In this document: one piece after another, positions 41,373 through 50,617 of the stretch
How the letters are laid out: the number at the start of each line of letters is the position of its first letter
How positions within the stretch are numbered: position 1 is the first letter of the stretch
Position numbers and translations under genes: made by a program
NCBI GenBank assembly: GCA_023453795.1
Contig: JAEXSP010000030.1
Coordinates: 62,001-126,000, forward strand
Source of the DNA: Bacillota bacterium
GTDB taxonomy: Bacteria > Bacillota > Clostridia > Acetivibrionales > JAEXSP01
Length of the DNA: 64,000 nt
Direction of reading: 5' to 3'
The notes under the pieces: model-generated
What the model saw: only the letters and a program-made list of their open reading frames with translations
Told to the model about the DNA's origin: nothing
The model's database searches: none

Positions 41373-43430
41373 ATGATTAAAAGGTTTGGTTCGGCTATTC
41401 TCATCGGCATTCTTGTTGTCCTTGCTTTTAGTCCGGTTTCATTTGCGGCAGCGCATGAATCAAAATTCATTCATGTTAAGACCGTACTTAATAAAGTAAT
41501 CGCTCTGAAAGAGGATGGCACACTATGGGAGTGGTACTACCCTAATGGAAATTCTTTTGATGTAAAGAGTATAAAATTTAAGCAAATCAGCGGAATAAGC
41601 AGTGTTAAAGCTTTTGATGCTACGGCTGATGCTGTAGTAGTGCTGAAAAAAGACGGCACGGTATGGGCTTGGGGAAAAAACGGCTATGGCTTAATGGGCG
41701 ACGGTACATTTACCAACAGAAGCAAGCCGGTCAAGGTCAAGAATATTACCGGCATTAAGGAATTGGATGTGGCAGGAAATCATGCGATTGCATTAAAGAG
41801 CGATGGCACTGTCTGGGTATGGGGAGACGCAGGATACAATACTTCCAGCTTAAACGGCTATATTAATGCTCCTGTAAAGGTCAAGGAATTAAGCAAGGTC
41901 AAATCAGTTACAACAGGGGAATCCTTCTTTGCGGTGCTTAAGAATGACGGAACCGTATGGACCTGGGGCTATAGCCTTAATAACTACAATTATTTAGGGT
42001 ATTCAGGGCAAAACGGCAAACCAAAAGCAGTTCCTAAATTGAAGAATATTACGGCTGTTTCTTCCGGAGACCAGCATACAATGGCATTGGACAAAAACGG
42101 TTCGGTCTATGTCTGGGGAGCAGACGCATATAAGTCCAAAGCAAAAGGCTATACAAGCCCATGCAAAATATCTGAGCTTAAAGGGGTTAAAAGAATCTTT
42201 GCGGGAACAGGTAGCTTTGCAATATCAAAGGATGGCACGTTGCGGGCTTGGGGCAGCAACGAGTTGGGACAGCTTGGCTCAGGTAATATCAAGACAACTG
42301 ATGTGCCTGTAAAAATCAACAAAATGGAGAGCGTTAACCAGGTATCCTCCGACTATTCACATACTATATTCTTAAAGAATGACGGTACATTATGGCTTTC
42401 TGGTTCCAAAAACGGGGATAAAGGATATTACATTAAAAAAGCTGAACCGGTTAAGAATATTAATAATGTTGCTGACATAGCCGGTTCACATCAAAGCTCT
42501 TTAGCACTTAAAAAAGATGGTACTGTGTGGGAATGGGGATTGAAAGCCAAAGCTGAAAAAGGTACGGACCGCTTTACCGCTTTGCCTGGAATGGTTGCAG
42601 GAATAAACGACGCTATTGATGTAGAAGCAGGCGAAGCATTCAATTGCATTCTAAGAAAGGACGGAACAGTTTGGGCCTGGGGGCAGAACTACAGCGGCAT
42701 GCTTGGCGACAGCACTGTTGCCGGACAAACCAAACCAGCCAAGGTTCCTGAATTGACAAATATTAAAGAAATTGCAGCTAATGCGGATTATACCCTTGCC
42801 TTAAGCAATGATGGAAAGGTATGGGGCTTCGGAAGGGATGCAATTGGGGACATAATACCGACAGATGAAAACATTTCCCAGCCTAAACCAATCGAAGAAT
42901 TGCAGAATATACAAAAGATTGATGCCGGTTATACAATTGCTACAGCAATAGACAATAATGGCGTTCTTTGGGCTTGGAAATACAGCGGTCAGACAAAAGC
43001 TTCAGCGGTTATTGATGCACCAAGAAAGATAGAGAACATCGGGGAAGTGCAGAGTATCGCAAACGGTGCGGTTCTGACTAAGGATGGAAGCCTGTACATT
43101 TTAAACACCAGCTATAAGACAATAAAAATTGGTGAACTGAAAAATTTAAAGGCGATCTATAGGAATTCTTTCAGCAGTATTTATGCTCTTGGTGAAAATA
43201 ATAGCTTGTGGGTTGTAAATGTAGCAGAAATAGCCTTCTCGACCTCAAAAAAATATCAAAACAGTATTACAAAAGCTGATTTTTCCCTCAATACAAAGGA
43301 TATCAGCAAAATTGAGAGCAGGCTGGTACTTATGAATAACGGTACAGTTCTTGCATTCGGAGATAACACCTTCGGACAGGCAGGAAACGGAGACTATGGA
43401 TTCTTCATGATTCCGACAAAGATAAAATGA
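41373..43430 (+). CDS. Exported RCC1-repeat beta-propeller protein
   Basis: A 685-residue protein with a classical signal peptide (LIGILVVLAFSPVSFAAA, cut near 27). The rest is RCC1/BLIP-II-like repeats of about 45 residues, each with a phrase like KDGTVWAWG. I count 14 such phrases (from DGTLWEWYY to NGTVLAFGDN), the number for two seven-bladed propellers. There is no sortase motif, SLH or dockerin domain. Bacterial RCC1 proteins are mostly binding scaffolds; BLIP-II inhibits beta-lactamase. The partner here is unknown. GGGGAG precedes the ATG, and the gene is a single transcription unit ended by a terminator. Confidence 0.87.
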   Translation: MIKRFGSAILIGILVVLAFSPVSFAAAHESKFIHVKTVLNKVIALKEDGTLWEWYYPNGNSFDVKSIKFKQISGISSVKAFDATADAVVVLKKDGTVWAWGKNGYGLMGDGTFTNRSKPVKVKNITGIKELDVAGNHAIALKSDGTVWVWGDAGYNTSSLNGYINAPVKVKELSKVKSVTTGESFFAVLKNDGTVWTWGYSLNNYNYLGYSGQNGKPKAVPKLKNITAVSSGDQHTMALDKNGSVYVWGADAYKSKAKGYTSPCKISELKGVKRIFAGTGSFAISKDGTLRAWGSNELGQLGSGNIKTTDVPVKINKMESVNQVSSDYSHTIFLKNDGTLWLSGSKNGDKGYYIKKAEPVKNINNVADIAGSHQSSLALKKDGTVWEWGLKAKAEKGTDRFTALPGMVAGINDAIDVEAGEAFNCILRKDGTVWAWGQNYSGMLGDSTVAGQTKPAKVPELTNIKEIAANADYTLALSNDGKVWGFGRDAIGDIIPTDENISQPKPIEELQNIQKIDAGYTIATAIDNNGVLWAWKYSGQTKASAVIDAPRKIENIGEVQSIANGAVLTKDGSLYILNTSYKTIKIGELKNLKAIYRNSFSSIYALGENNSLWVVNVAEIAFSTSKKYQNSITKADFSLNTKDISKIESRLVLMNNGTVLAFGDNTFGQAGNGDYGFFMIPTKIK

Positions 43431-43453
43431 TATAGACAATCTGTTTAATACCG

Positions 43454-43494
43454 AAAAAAGATGTATTCACGAGTCAGTGAATGCATCTTTTTTT
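43454..43494 (+). terminator. Terminator between convergent genes
   Basis: AAAAGATGTATTCAC/GTGAATGCATCTTTT with loop GAGTCA; A-run on the left and T-run on the right, so it may serve both strands. Confidence 0.88.
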
Positions 43495-43574
43495 AAGGCT
43501 ATATCTTATGGGGGCCGAGGATGCATTTAAACAGTGCAAAAGTAAAGAAGTCAGTGGTCTTGATGCGCTTTGTG

Positions 43575-45923
43575 TTATGATTTCGAACCGGTTGGCCTGT
43601 TATCAGGACTATTCGCCAGATATTTGCTTTCGAAGTCCTTCGAACTGAGGGGTTGACTGTAAATATAGCCTTGAACTTCATCACAACCAAGATCTATGAG
43701 TATTTGCAGCTGGTCTTGATATTCTACCCCCTCGGCTATTGTTTTGATATCCATGGCTTTAGCCATCATTACAATTGCCTTAACGATCTGTATTTCGCTG
43801 TAGTTTGTTGAAATAGTGTCTATCAGTGGTTTTGCAATTTTTAACCTGTCTATTGCAAACCTTTTTATGTAGCTGAGTGAAGAATACCCGGTACCGAAGT
43901 CGTCAATCGATATAGATACTCCCATGTTTACGATCTTGGCATAAGTTTCTTCTATTGCGGCTTCACCCTTCATGGCATGACTTTCTGTTATTTCAATATC
44001 AAGCCACTCCGGTTTGACAGAGCCTGAACGTATGAGTTCCTGGAGTATACCCATGAAATTCATACTGTCCAGCTGTTTGGTAGAAGTATTTATTCCGATT
44101 TTTAGGTTTGTTCCGTAAGTTCTGTTCCATGCTGCGATTTGTTCCGCAGACTTCTTCAAAACCCATTCTCCAATGGGAACAATGATTCCTATTTCTTCGG
44201 CAATCGGTATGAATTCATCCGGAGAGATATTTCCTTTTTCCGGATCATGCCACCTTAGCAGAGCCTCAACACCGATCAGCTTCCCGTCAGGCAGACTGAG
44301 CTGCGGCTGGTAAAAAAGTTCAAACTCCTTTTCAACATCGGCTCTGCGTAACAAAAGCTCTATTTCATTGTTTCTTCTGACCTTATCGGTTAGCAGCGAA
44401 CTATAAAATGCATACCTGTTGTATCCCTGTGACTTAGAGTAGTACATTGCAATGTCCGCATTTTTCATTAGAATGCTTCTTTCGAAAGCATCTGTGGGGT
44501 AAACTGTAATGCCTATGCTTAGAGATAAATTAAATCTATAGGGATCGGATATTATCGGCGTATTACATATGCCGATTATTTCTTCGGCCATCTTTTCTAT
44601 TGCCGAACGGGAGAATTTTCCCTGAAAGGCAAATACAAATTCATCACCTCCGAGTCTTGCCAGCAATGCAGACGGAGGACGCCAGGAATTAAGCCGGTTT
44701 GCTATTTCTATAAGCACCTCGTCCCCCATATCGTGGCCATAGGAATCATTAATAGCTTTAAACCTGTCCAAATCCAGGAAAAAAAGTACGACTGACTCAG
44801 AGGTTTTTGCCCTTTTTATCATCTGATCAAATTCGAGCATGAAATAACGCCTGTTATAAAGGCCTGTCGTAGAGTCAAGCTTCCACAGCTTGTCCAGATC
44901 CTGATTAACAGCAATCAGCTCTTGAGTTCTTTCAAGTATTCTTTTTTCAAGAATGTCGTTCATGTTTTTTTCCTGCCGGAGCAAATGTTCATTTCTTATG
45001 GTACTTTGGACATATACGCTTAGCACCTGATGGATTGCTATTATTGCACTGAGAAACAGTATGCCGGTTAGGTCCGGACCGTTAAGAATCAATACAAGCA
45101 CCGGTGCAAAAAGCAGAAGGAGGATTTTTTTGCTTGACCCCATATTGTCGGGGGCGTATGAGGAAAAATCCCGGGAAGGAAAAGCTTTAATATCTTCTAT
45201 CCAGAAACTCCCGCTTCCAAGCAGGAGGAGTGATAAAATAAAGGTTCCATGGTAAATTAAGCTTGGAACATTGTTTTCAAAAAGCTGTTTTGCATAAAGG
45301 AAATCGGAAATAGTATATAACAGCATTCCCCAAAATAAGAATAGCAAAAGTTTTGGAGCAGTTCCTCTGCGTAAGGATATAAATAGAATAAAAATTATAA
45401 TGAGGGAGAATAAATCGCACAATATACTCAAGTAGGCGGTGAGGCTGAGTATGTTCATTTGCACGAGCATATCAAATTCATTCTTGAAAAATAGAATCCA
45501 GACCAGGCTCAGAGCTACCAGAATGGTAACAATGAGATCGAAAACAAGCTGTACCTTATTAAGCTTATTTACTCTTTTCATAAAGTACATTCCCGTCGTA
45601 AAGGCGATAAGAATGTTTGGAATAACGTATATGAACATAATAATACCGGATTCGGAAGGATTGCTTTTAAGTATAAACTCCGCAAAGCTCCAAACCAAAT
45701 CCGCAAAAGTCATAGACAAACAGGCAAAAGAAACTATATTCCAGAAAATGCGGTTCTCACCAGAATCTTTTGCAGCTTGAAACATTAATAGGAACACGGT
45801 TAATGAACTTATTGGCGATATAACGCTGCTAAGAAAGTGCATATGATTTAAAGTAAATATAAGGTAAAATATAAAATAGGAAATAAGTAGAGACTGCAAT
45901 ATAATTCTGTTTCTTTTAAGCAT
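43575..45923 (-). CDS. Membrane GGDEF-EAL protein (c-di-GMP turnover)
   Basis: A 782-residue protein. Residues 1-310 hold about nine membrane helices and no known sensor motif; 340-500 a GGDEF domain with intact GGDEF (ARLGGDEFVFAF); 520-770 an EAL domain with VEALLRW and the loop DDFGTGYSSLSYI. Both catalytic motifs are intact, so it may make and break c-di-GMP, with one activity dominating. It probably links a membrane signal to motility or adhesion. It is a lone gene, convergent with the RCC1 gene. The start is ATG 45923. Confidence 0.93.
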   Translation of the reverse strand: MLKRNRIILQSLLISYFIFYLIFTLNHMHFLSSVISPISSLTVFLLMFQAAKDSGENRIFWNIVSFACLSMTFADLVWSFAEFILKSNPSESGIIMFIYVIPNILIAFTTGMYFMKRVNKLNKVQLVFDLIVTILVALSLVWILFFKNEFDMLVQMNILSLTAYLSILCDLFSLIIIFILFISLRRGTAPKLLLFLFWGMLLYTISDFLYAKQLFENNVPSLIYHGTFILSLLLLGSGSFWIEDIKAFPSRDFSSYAPDNMGSSKKILLLLFAPVLVLILNGPDLTGILFLSAIIAIHQVLSVYVQSTIRNEHLLRQEKNMNDILEKRILERTQELIAVNQDLDKLWKLDSTTGLYNRRYFMLEFDQMIKRAKTSESVVLFFLDLDRFKAINDSYGHDMGDEVLIEIANRLNSWRPPSALLARLGGDEFVFAFQGKFSRSAIEKMAEEIIGICNTPIISDPYRFNLSLSIGITVYPTDAFERSILMKNADIAMYYSKSQGYNRYAFYSSLLTDKVRRNNEIELLLRRADVEKEFELFYQPQLSLPDGKLIGVEALLRWHDPEKGNISPDEFIPIAEEIGIIVPIGEWVLKKSAEQIAAWNRTYGTNLKIGINTSTKQLDSMNFMGILQELIRSGSVKPEWLDIEITESHAMKGEAAIEETYAKIVNMGVSISIDDFGTGYSSLSYIKRFAIDRLKIAKPLIDTISTNYSEIQIVKAIVMMAKAMDIKTIAEGVEYQDQLQILIDLGCDEVQGYIYSQPLSSKDFESKYLANSPDNRPTGSKS

Positions 45924-46100
45924 AGTATTGACCTTGCTGCTTCCTTAGTAATTTAATAGATTAATTAATATTTCGACATTTCTTAAAATATTCCTCCTGC
46001 TTATGTCAAACAAATATCAACATTCAGCATCCTTTTCGGCTGGTGGATTAAATATATTTATTATATAATAAATAAAACTGGCTAAAAGGATAATGTGCTT

Positions 46101-46685
46101 ATGAAAAAACATCACTTTTTTGCATTTATCTCTCGCATGAAATATATAAACAGATGGGGGCTCATGAGGAACACATTCAATGAGAACATCCAGGAACACA
46201 GCCTTCAGGTTGCAATAGTCGCTCATGCTCTTGCAACTATTAAGAATCAGGTGTTCGGAGGCGATGTCGATGCAGAAAGAGCAGCAGTTCTTGCGATGTT
46301 TCATGATTGTAATGAGACAATTACGGGAGATATGCCAACTCCTGTCAAGTATTATAATCCGGAGATAAATGAAGCTTATAAAAAGGTAGAGCATCTGTCG
46401 AAAAACAAGCTTGTAAGCATGCTGCCAAATGAGTTGAAGGATACTTACAGTAAAATTCTTTTTGCACAAGAAGGAGATAAGGAACTCTGGAGATTGGTTA
46501 AGGCTTCGGATAGGATTTCTGCCTACATTAAATGCCTTGAGGAGAAAAATGCCGGAAACAGTGAATTTAAAAAGGCAGGGGAAGCAATATTAAAAACAAT
46601 AAAGGCTTTGGACATGCCGGAGGTAAGATATTTTCTTGAGAACTTTATACCCAGCTTTACATTAAGCTTGGATGAGCTTGATTAA
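46101..46685 (+). CDS. yfbR: HD-domain 5'-deoxynucleotidase, YfbR-like
   Basis: A 194-residue metal-dependent phosphohydrolase acting on deoxyribonucleoside 5'-monophosphates. It has the YfbR sequence HHFFAFISRMKYINRWGLMR, the metal ligands in NIQEHSLQVAIVAHAL, the HD pair AMFHDCNETITGDMPTPVKY and a later Asp in KASDRISAYIKC. The start is ATG 46101 with AAAAGGA about 10 nt before; GTG 46095 is in frame. It probably balances dNMP pools. It is divergent from the GGDEF-EAL gene. Confidence 0.92.
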   Translation: MKKHHFFAFISRMKYINRWGLMRNTFNENIQEHSLQVAIVAHALATIKNQVFGGDVDAERAAVLAMFHDCNETITGDMPTPVKYYNPEINEAYKKVEHLSKNKLVSMLPNELKDTYSKILFAQEGDKELWRLVKASDRISAYIKCLEEKNAGNSEFKKAGEAILKTIKALDMPEVRYFLENFIPSFTLSLDELD

Positions 46686-46739
46686 CTGTATTTTAAAAAT
46701 GAAGGGTAAATACATAATGAGTATAGCGAGGTGATTGCC

Positions 46740-46919
46740 ATGGGAACTGCATTGCTAATAGTTCTGATGCTTGTAATTTTATTCGTTGCCTTCAAATTCT
46801 TCAAGACAAAAGGTAACAGTACGTATAATAATGACATAAATTTTAAAAATGTATTAGATGAACTGCCTGATGATGATAAAAGTGAAGAAAGCAGTATTAA
46901 TGATACTGACAATAAGTAG
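46740..46919 (+). CDS. Small single-span membrane protein, unknown
   Basis: 59 residues: a membrane helix right at the start (ALLIVLMLVILFVAFKFF, 4-21), then a polar acidic tail rich in Asp, Glu and Asn (ELPDDDKSEESSINDTDNK). The start is ATG 46740 behind GCGAGGTG; GTG 46731 is inside that site. Tail charges suggest a cytoplasmic C-terminus. No family recognised. It lies between yfbR and the hemerythrin gene. Confidence 0.55.
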   Translation: MGTALLIVLMLVILFVAFKFFKTKGNSTYNNDINFKNVLDELPDDDKSEESSINDTDNK

Positions 46920-47006
46920 CCTGAACTTCTGTTTTTTATGTTTGCTTTTTATGCAAATGGGTAAATATCTTTTGAATGAAAATCTTATAATAGAGAGGAT
47001 AAGATA

Positions 47007-47420
47007 ATGATAACGTGGAAAGAAGAGTTCAGTGTTAATTTTGAAGAAATCGACAACCAGCATAAAAGGCTTTTTGAGATAGGATCCAAGATATATGACA
47101 TCATAGAACTGAATGACAATTGCGACCACTATGATGAGATTATGGAGATTTTAAATGAATTGACGGATTATACTGTGTTCCACTTCGAGTATGAAGAAAA
47201 TCTTCTTAAAAATCTTGGATATACAGAGCTTGAACACCAGAAATTTGAGCATATGTTTTTTGTCAAAAAACTGCGGAAGCTTGCAAGTAAGGATATTGAC
47301 AAGGATCAGACCGAAAGCGCTTCAGACATAGCCAAGTTTGTTATTGACTGGGTCTCAGGGCATATTTTAAAAAGCGACATGAAATATAAGGATTTCCTCA
47401 AGGAGAAGGGGATTATATAA
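47007..47420 (+). CDS. Bacteriohemerythrin
   Basis: A 137-residue O2-binding di-iron protein. All ligands of the family are seen: IDNQHKRLF (His), HFEYEENLL (His and Glu), HQKFEH (two His) and HILKSDMKYKDF (His and Asp). It starts with the family phrase ITWKEEFSVNFEEID. In anaerobes such proteins probably scavenge or sense O2, often for motility or detoxification. AGAGAGGAT precedes ATG 47007. No fused chemotaxis domain is present. Confidence 0.95.
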   Translation: MITWKEEFSVNFEEIDNQHKRLFEIGSKIYDIIELNDNCDHYDEIMEILNELTDYTVFHFEYEENLLKNLGYTELEHQKFEHMFFVKKLRKLASKDIDKDQTESASDIAKFVIDWVSGHILKSDMKYKDFLKEKGII

Positions 47421-47491
47421 ACTAATGGCTGCGTCCGTAAAGCCTGTTCTATATAAAATGTGAAATTGTCGTATAAAGATAAACTTTCCTA

Positions 47492-47521
47492 TTGACTTTT
47501 CATTAAGCTTTCTGCTACAAT
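47492..47521 (+). promoter_or_regulatory. Promoter of the tRNA-Met/Glu/Val cluster
   Basis: TTGACT (47492-47497), 18 nt, TACAAT (47516-47521), 21 nt before the first tRNA. Confidence 0.75.
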
Positions 47522-47542
47522 AGTAAAGCGCTTAATCGACAT

Positions 47543-47619
47543 GGCGGCGTAGCTCAGTTGGCCAGAGCATTCGGTTCATACCCGAAGTGTCGTTGGTTCA
47601 AATCCGACCGCCGCTACCA
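47543..47619 (+). tRNA. tRNA-Met, elongator type (anticodon CAT)
   Basis: 77 nt with CCA. Acceptor GGCGGCG/CGCCGCT (first pair G-U), anticodon stem TTCGG/CCGAA with loop TTCATAC. It lacks the C1-A72 mismatch and the three G-C pairs of the initiator. A tRNA-Ile2 (lysidine) with the same anticodon is a less likely alternative. Confidence 0.88.
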
Positions 47620-47665
47620 AAGATTTGTGCAAAGTTGCGGAGTAAATAACGCTCCGCAGATTTTT

Positions 47666-47741
47666 GGCCCATTGGTCAAGCGGCCTAAGACACCGCCCTT
47701 TCACGGCGGTAACAGGGGTTCGAATCCCCTATGGGTCACCA
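47666..47741 (+). tRNA. tRNA-Glu (anticodon TTC)
   Basis: 76 nt with CCA. Acceptor GGCCCAT/ATGGGTC, anticodon stem CCGCC/GGCGG with loop CTTTCAC, T-arm GGGGTTCGAATCCCC. Confidence 0.95.
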
Positions 47742-47782
47742 TAAAAATATCAATTGAGAATTATTCGTTTTCAATTGTATAT

Positions 47783-47858
47783 GGGCGCTTAGCTCAGCTG
47801 GGGGAGCACCTGCCTTACAAGCAGGGGGTCATAGGTTCGAGCCCTATAGTGCCCACCA
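47783..47858 (+). tRNA. tRNA-Val (anticodon TAC)
   Basis: 76 nt with CCA. Acceptor GGGCGCT/AGTGCCC, anticodon stem CCTGC/GCAGG with loop CTTACAA, T-arm ATAGGTTCGAGCCCTAT. Confidence 0.95.
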
Positions 47859-47862
47859 TAAA

Positions 47863-47901
47863 AAGAAGAGTGATGGTTTAAAGCTATCACTCTTCTTTTT
47901 T
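47863..47901 (+). terminator. Terminator after the tRNA cluster (bidirectional)
   Basis: AAGAAGAGTGAT/ATCACTCTTCTT, 12-bp perfect stem with A-run and T-run on its two sides. It lies between the tRNA cluster and the convergent argD gene. Confidence 0.92.
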
Positions 47902-47941
47902 TGCAGGCAGCCGTATATGATGGGAGGCCTGCTTTACTTTC

Positions 47942-49129
47942 CTATAAAACCTTATCTAATACACCTGAAAGAATTTCGACCATGAGATCGATATCTTCCT
48001 TACGTATAATCAGTGCAGGCATCAATCGTATCATTTTGGGGTTGGGGGAGTTCACCAGCAGCCCGTTCTTGAGGCATTGCTCAACGATTTCAGGGCCTTT
48101 GGAATCCGGCAGGTCAAATGCGAGCAATAACCCTTTGCCTCTGATGTTTTCCAATTTGTATTTATCCTTGATGCTTAAAAGCTTTTCCTTAATGTATTCG
48201 CCCTGAACTTCTGCATTGTGAGGAAGACCTTTTTCTATCAGTTCATTTACTACTGCAATTCCTACAGCCATTGCCAGCGGTTGACCGCAATATGTACCCC
48301 CCTGATCTCCGGGCTCAAAAATATTATATTTTTCTTTTGCAAGCATTGCCGAAAGTGGGAAGCCGCCTCCGATACCCTTTGCCAGAGTCATGATGTCCGG
48401 CTCAATGCCATATTGCTCGTAACAGAACATGGTTCCTGTCCTGCCCAAGCCTGTCTGAATTTCATCAAATATCAGCAGGATGCCATGCTTGTCGCATAAT
48501 TCCCTCAAGCCCTTAACATATTCAATATCTGCCGGGTTAACGCCGCCTTCTCCCTGAATAAGCTCCAGCATGATTGCACAGGTATTGGGCGAAATAGCTG
48601 TGCGCACAGCATTCAGATCATTGAACGGCACATGTTTAAAGCCGCTGACTTTAGGTGCAAAAAGCGGTTCCCAGTGCTTCTTTCCCGTAGCGGACATCAT
48701 TGCAAGTGTCCGGCCGTGGAAGCCGCTGACTGTTGTTATGATCTCAAAGGCTCCGTTCAAATTTCTGGAACCGTATTTTCTTGCAAGCTTTATAGCGCCT
48801 TCGTTTGCTTCTGCGCCTGTTGAGGTAAAGAAAACCCTGTCAAAACATGATATATCCGTAAGAAGCCTGGCAAATTGAATCATGGGGACGTTGAAATATG
48901 CCGGACTGGCATTGACCAGCTCTTTGGACTGTTTTTCAAGAGCATTGGCGATTGCTGCCGGACAATGCCCCAAACAGGTTACTGCCCAACCCCCTATGAA
49001 ATCAAGGTATTTTTTCCCTTCCGTATCCCAGAGATACATACCGGTTCCTTTTTCCATAATGATATCCGGTCTATGCGTGTTAAAAAGAAGATTTTCATTA
49101 GCTGAATAAATTAATTCCTGTGTATTCAT
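47942..49129 (-). CDS. argD: Class III aminotransferase, acetylornithine aminotransferase-like
   Basis: A 395-residue PLP enzyme. FIGGWAVTCLGHCPAAIANAL, TGAEANEGAIKLARKYG, the PLP phrase IFDEIQTGLGRTG and TLAKGIGGGFPLSAM (Lys that binds PLP) are all present. The best fit is N-acetylornithine or N-succinyl-DAP aminotransferase. It stands away from other arg genes, next to a transglutaminase-like gene, so a role in ornithine, lysine or another diamine is open. AGGGGG precedes ATG 49129. It is 22 nt after the transglutaminase-like gene on the same strand. Confidence 0.85.
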   Translation of the reverse strand: MNTQELIYSANENLLFNTHRPDIIMEKGTGMYLWDTEGKKYLDFIGGWAVTCLGHCPAAIANALEKQSKELVNASPAYFNVPMIQFARLLTDISCFDRVFFTSTGAEANEGAIKLARKYGSRNLNGAFEIITTVSGFHGRTLAMMSATGKKHWEPLFAPKVSGFKHVPFNDLNAVRTAISPNTCAIMLELIQGEGGVNPADIEYVKGLRELCDKHGILLIFDEIQTGLGRTGTMFCYEQYGIEPDIMTLAKGIGGGFPLSAMLAKEKYNIFEPGDQGGTYCGQPLAMAVGIAVVNELIEKGLPHNAEVQGEYIKEKLLSIKDKYKLENIRGKGLLLAFDLPDSKGPEIVEQCLKNGLLVNSPNPKMIRLMPALIIRKEDIDLMVEILSGVLDKVL

Positions 49130-49151
49130 AAAAGCACCCCCTAAATTTATA

Positions 49152-49751
49152 TTATATCGATTCCGGCAGATTTTCTATTAGTTCACTAAGATTTTTTGAG
49201 GATTTCAATGCAGCGATAACTGCATTTACCGGCTCCGTATAGATGAAAAATCCATCCTCCTCGCCCAATTCCTTTCGAACCGGGAATGCCAGCTTCTCTT
49301 CGCTCACCGAGAACTGTGCATCAACACCTTGTTTGTTTCCCCTTGCATCAAGCCTTATCCATTTGTCCAGAGTTTTAAGGTATATGGCATTAACTGCATG
49401 AATAACAAGCCTGTCTGAGCCCTCTGATAATAAAAGACGTTGATAGCAGAATCCGGCCGGTATGCCAAGACTCCTGAGAATGGCTGCCAGCAGGTGGGAT
49501 TTGGCATAGCATATTCCATGCCCATTCTTGATGACATCGGACGCAGTTATTGATACTCCTTCTCCTGTGATGTCTATGGAATGTGGAAAGGTGTCCCTCA
49601 CATATTCATATGCTTTTTTAACTAATTCCGCTTCACTCAAGCCGGACAGACCAAGCAGAGTAATTTTTTCCTGCATAAACGGAGTATTAAAATTTATTAT
49701 ATCCGAGGGCAACAGATAGTCAGCCGGATTGCAGCTCTGAAATTCAAACAT
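49152..49751 (-). CDS. Transglutaminase-like cysteine peptidase-fold protein
   Basis: A 199-residue cytoplasmic protein. The transglutaminase core has Cys in GHGICYAKSHLLAAILR, His in LVIHAVNAIYL and Asp in IRLDARGN, the full triad. No signal peptide is seen. The start is ATG 49751, 8 nt after GGAG; GTG 49760 is in frame. It may cut or join peptide or amide bonds; the substrate is unknown. It is the first gene of a two-gene unit with argD. Confidence 0.85.
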   Translation of the reverse strand: MFEFQSCNPADYLLPSDIINFNTPFMQEKITLLGLSGLSEAELVKKAYEYVRDTFPHSIDITGEGVSITASDVIKNGHGICYAKSHLLAAILRSLGIPAGFCYQRLLLSEGSDRLVIHAVNAIYLKTLDKWIRLDARGNKQGVDAQFSVSEEKLAFPVRKELGEEDGFFIYTEPVNAVIAALKSSKNLSELIENLPESI

Positions 49752-50004
49752 TTTCCTCACTCCTTATCTATTGCATAATTATACAATGGTATGCATATTT
49801 ATGCAATAGGTTTTTTAAACGCTTATGAAATTAATTTTAATAAATTGAGGACAATTCCCGGTGTTTTCACATATATATTTTATAAATCTATGAATTCAGG
49901 TATGTTAAATATTGGTCTGTTGTGATATAAATATTGATATGATGCATTTAAATTTGGAATAATAGTATAAGTCATATGCTTAAGACATTTATGGAGGTTT
50001 TGAT

Positions 50005-50472
50005 ATGGCATTGAGAACGATAAGGGTAGAAGGAGACGACATTCTGAGGAAAAAAAGCAGAGTCGTTGAGAAAATCGATGAAAGGATACTCGAACTGTTG
50101 AAGGATATGGCTGAGACCATGTATCACGCTAATGGTGCAGGACTAGCCGCTCCACAGGTCGGAGTGCTCAAGAGAATTGTAGTTATAGACGTAGGAGATG
50201 GGCTTCTAAACCTTATAAATCCTGAAATCATTGAAACGAAAGGAAACCGTGAGGTCGTTGAAGGCTGCCTTAGTGTTCCGGGCAAAAAAGGGAAACTCAA
50301 GTGGGGAAGGCTGATGAGACCCGAAAAGGTCAAGGTGAAAGCTTTAAATGAGATGGGAGAAGAAGTAATCATTACCGGAGAAGATGATCTTGCTAAAGCA
50401 TTATGCCATGAGATTGACCACTTGGATGGAATACTGTTTATTGATAAAGCATATGAAATTATTGATGATTAG
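50005..50472 (+). CDS. def: Peptide deformylase
   Basis: Removes the formyl group from new proteins. The 155 residues hold the three motifs GAGLAAPQVG, EGCLSVPG (metal Cys88) and HEIDHLDG (metal His135 and His139, catalytic Glu136). ATGGAGG precedes the ATG. It lies apart from fmt and priA, which often accompany def, so it may be a second copy; none other is in this window. Confidence 0.96.
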   Translation: MALRTIRVEGDDILRKKSRVVEKIDERILELLKDMAETMYHANGAGLAAPQVGVLKRIVVIDVGDGLLNLINPEIIETKGNREVVEGCLSVPGKKGKLKWGRLMRPEKVKVKALNEMGEEVIITGEDDLAKALCHEIDHLDGILFIDKAYEIIDD

Positions 50473-50484
50473 AACCGCAAGGAA

Positions 50485-50517
50485 TAATAGCCTTCGTTCT
50501 TACGGAGGCTTATTTTC
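50485..50517 (+). terminator. Probable terminator after def
   Basis: AGCCTTCGT/ACGGAGGCT stem with one wobble and loop TCTT, followed by TATTTTCTT. Confidence 0.65.
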
Positions 50518-50617
50518 TTACCAGAAAGAAAATATGGAAATACACATAATAAAATAGTACAATATTATGTATAGGTACCTTTTGCTGGTGTATTTGTTAT
50601 GAATGGGGGATCGCTTG

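Noticed and set aside
46017..46469. 150-codon minus frame opposite yfbR
   Set aside because: Antisense to a gene with a full HD motif; no support of its own.
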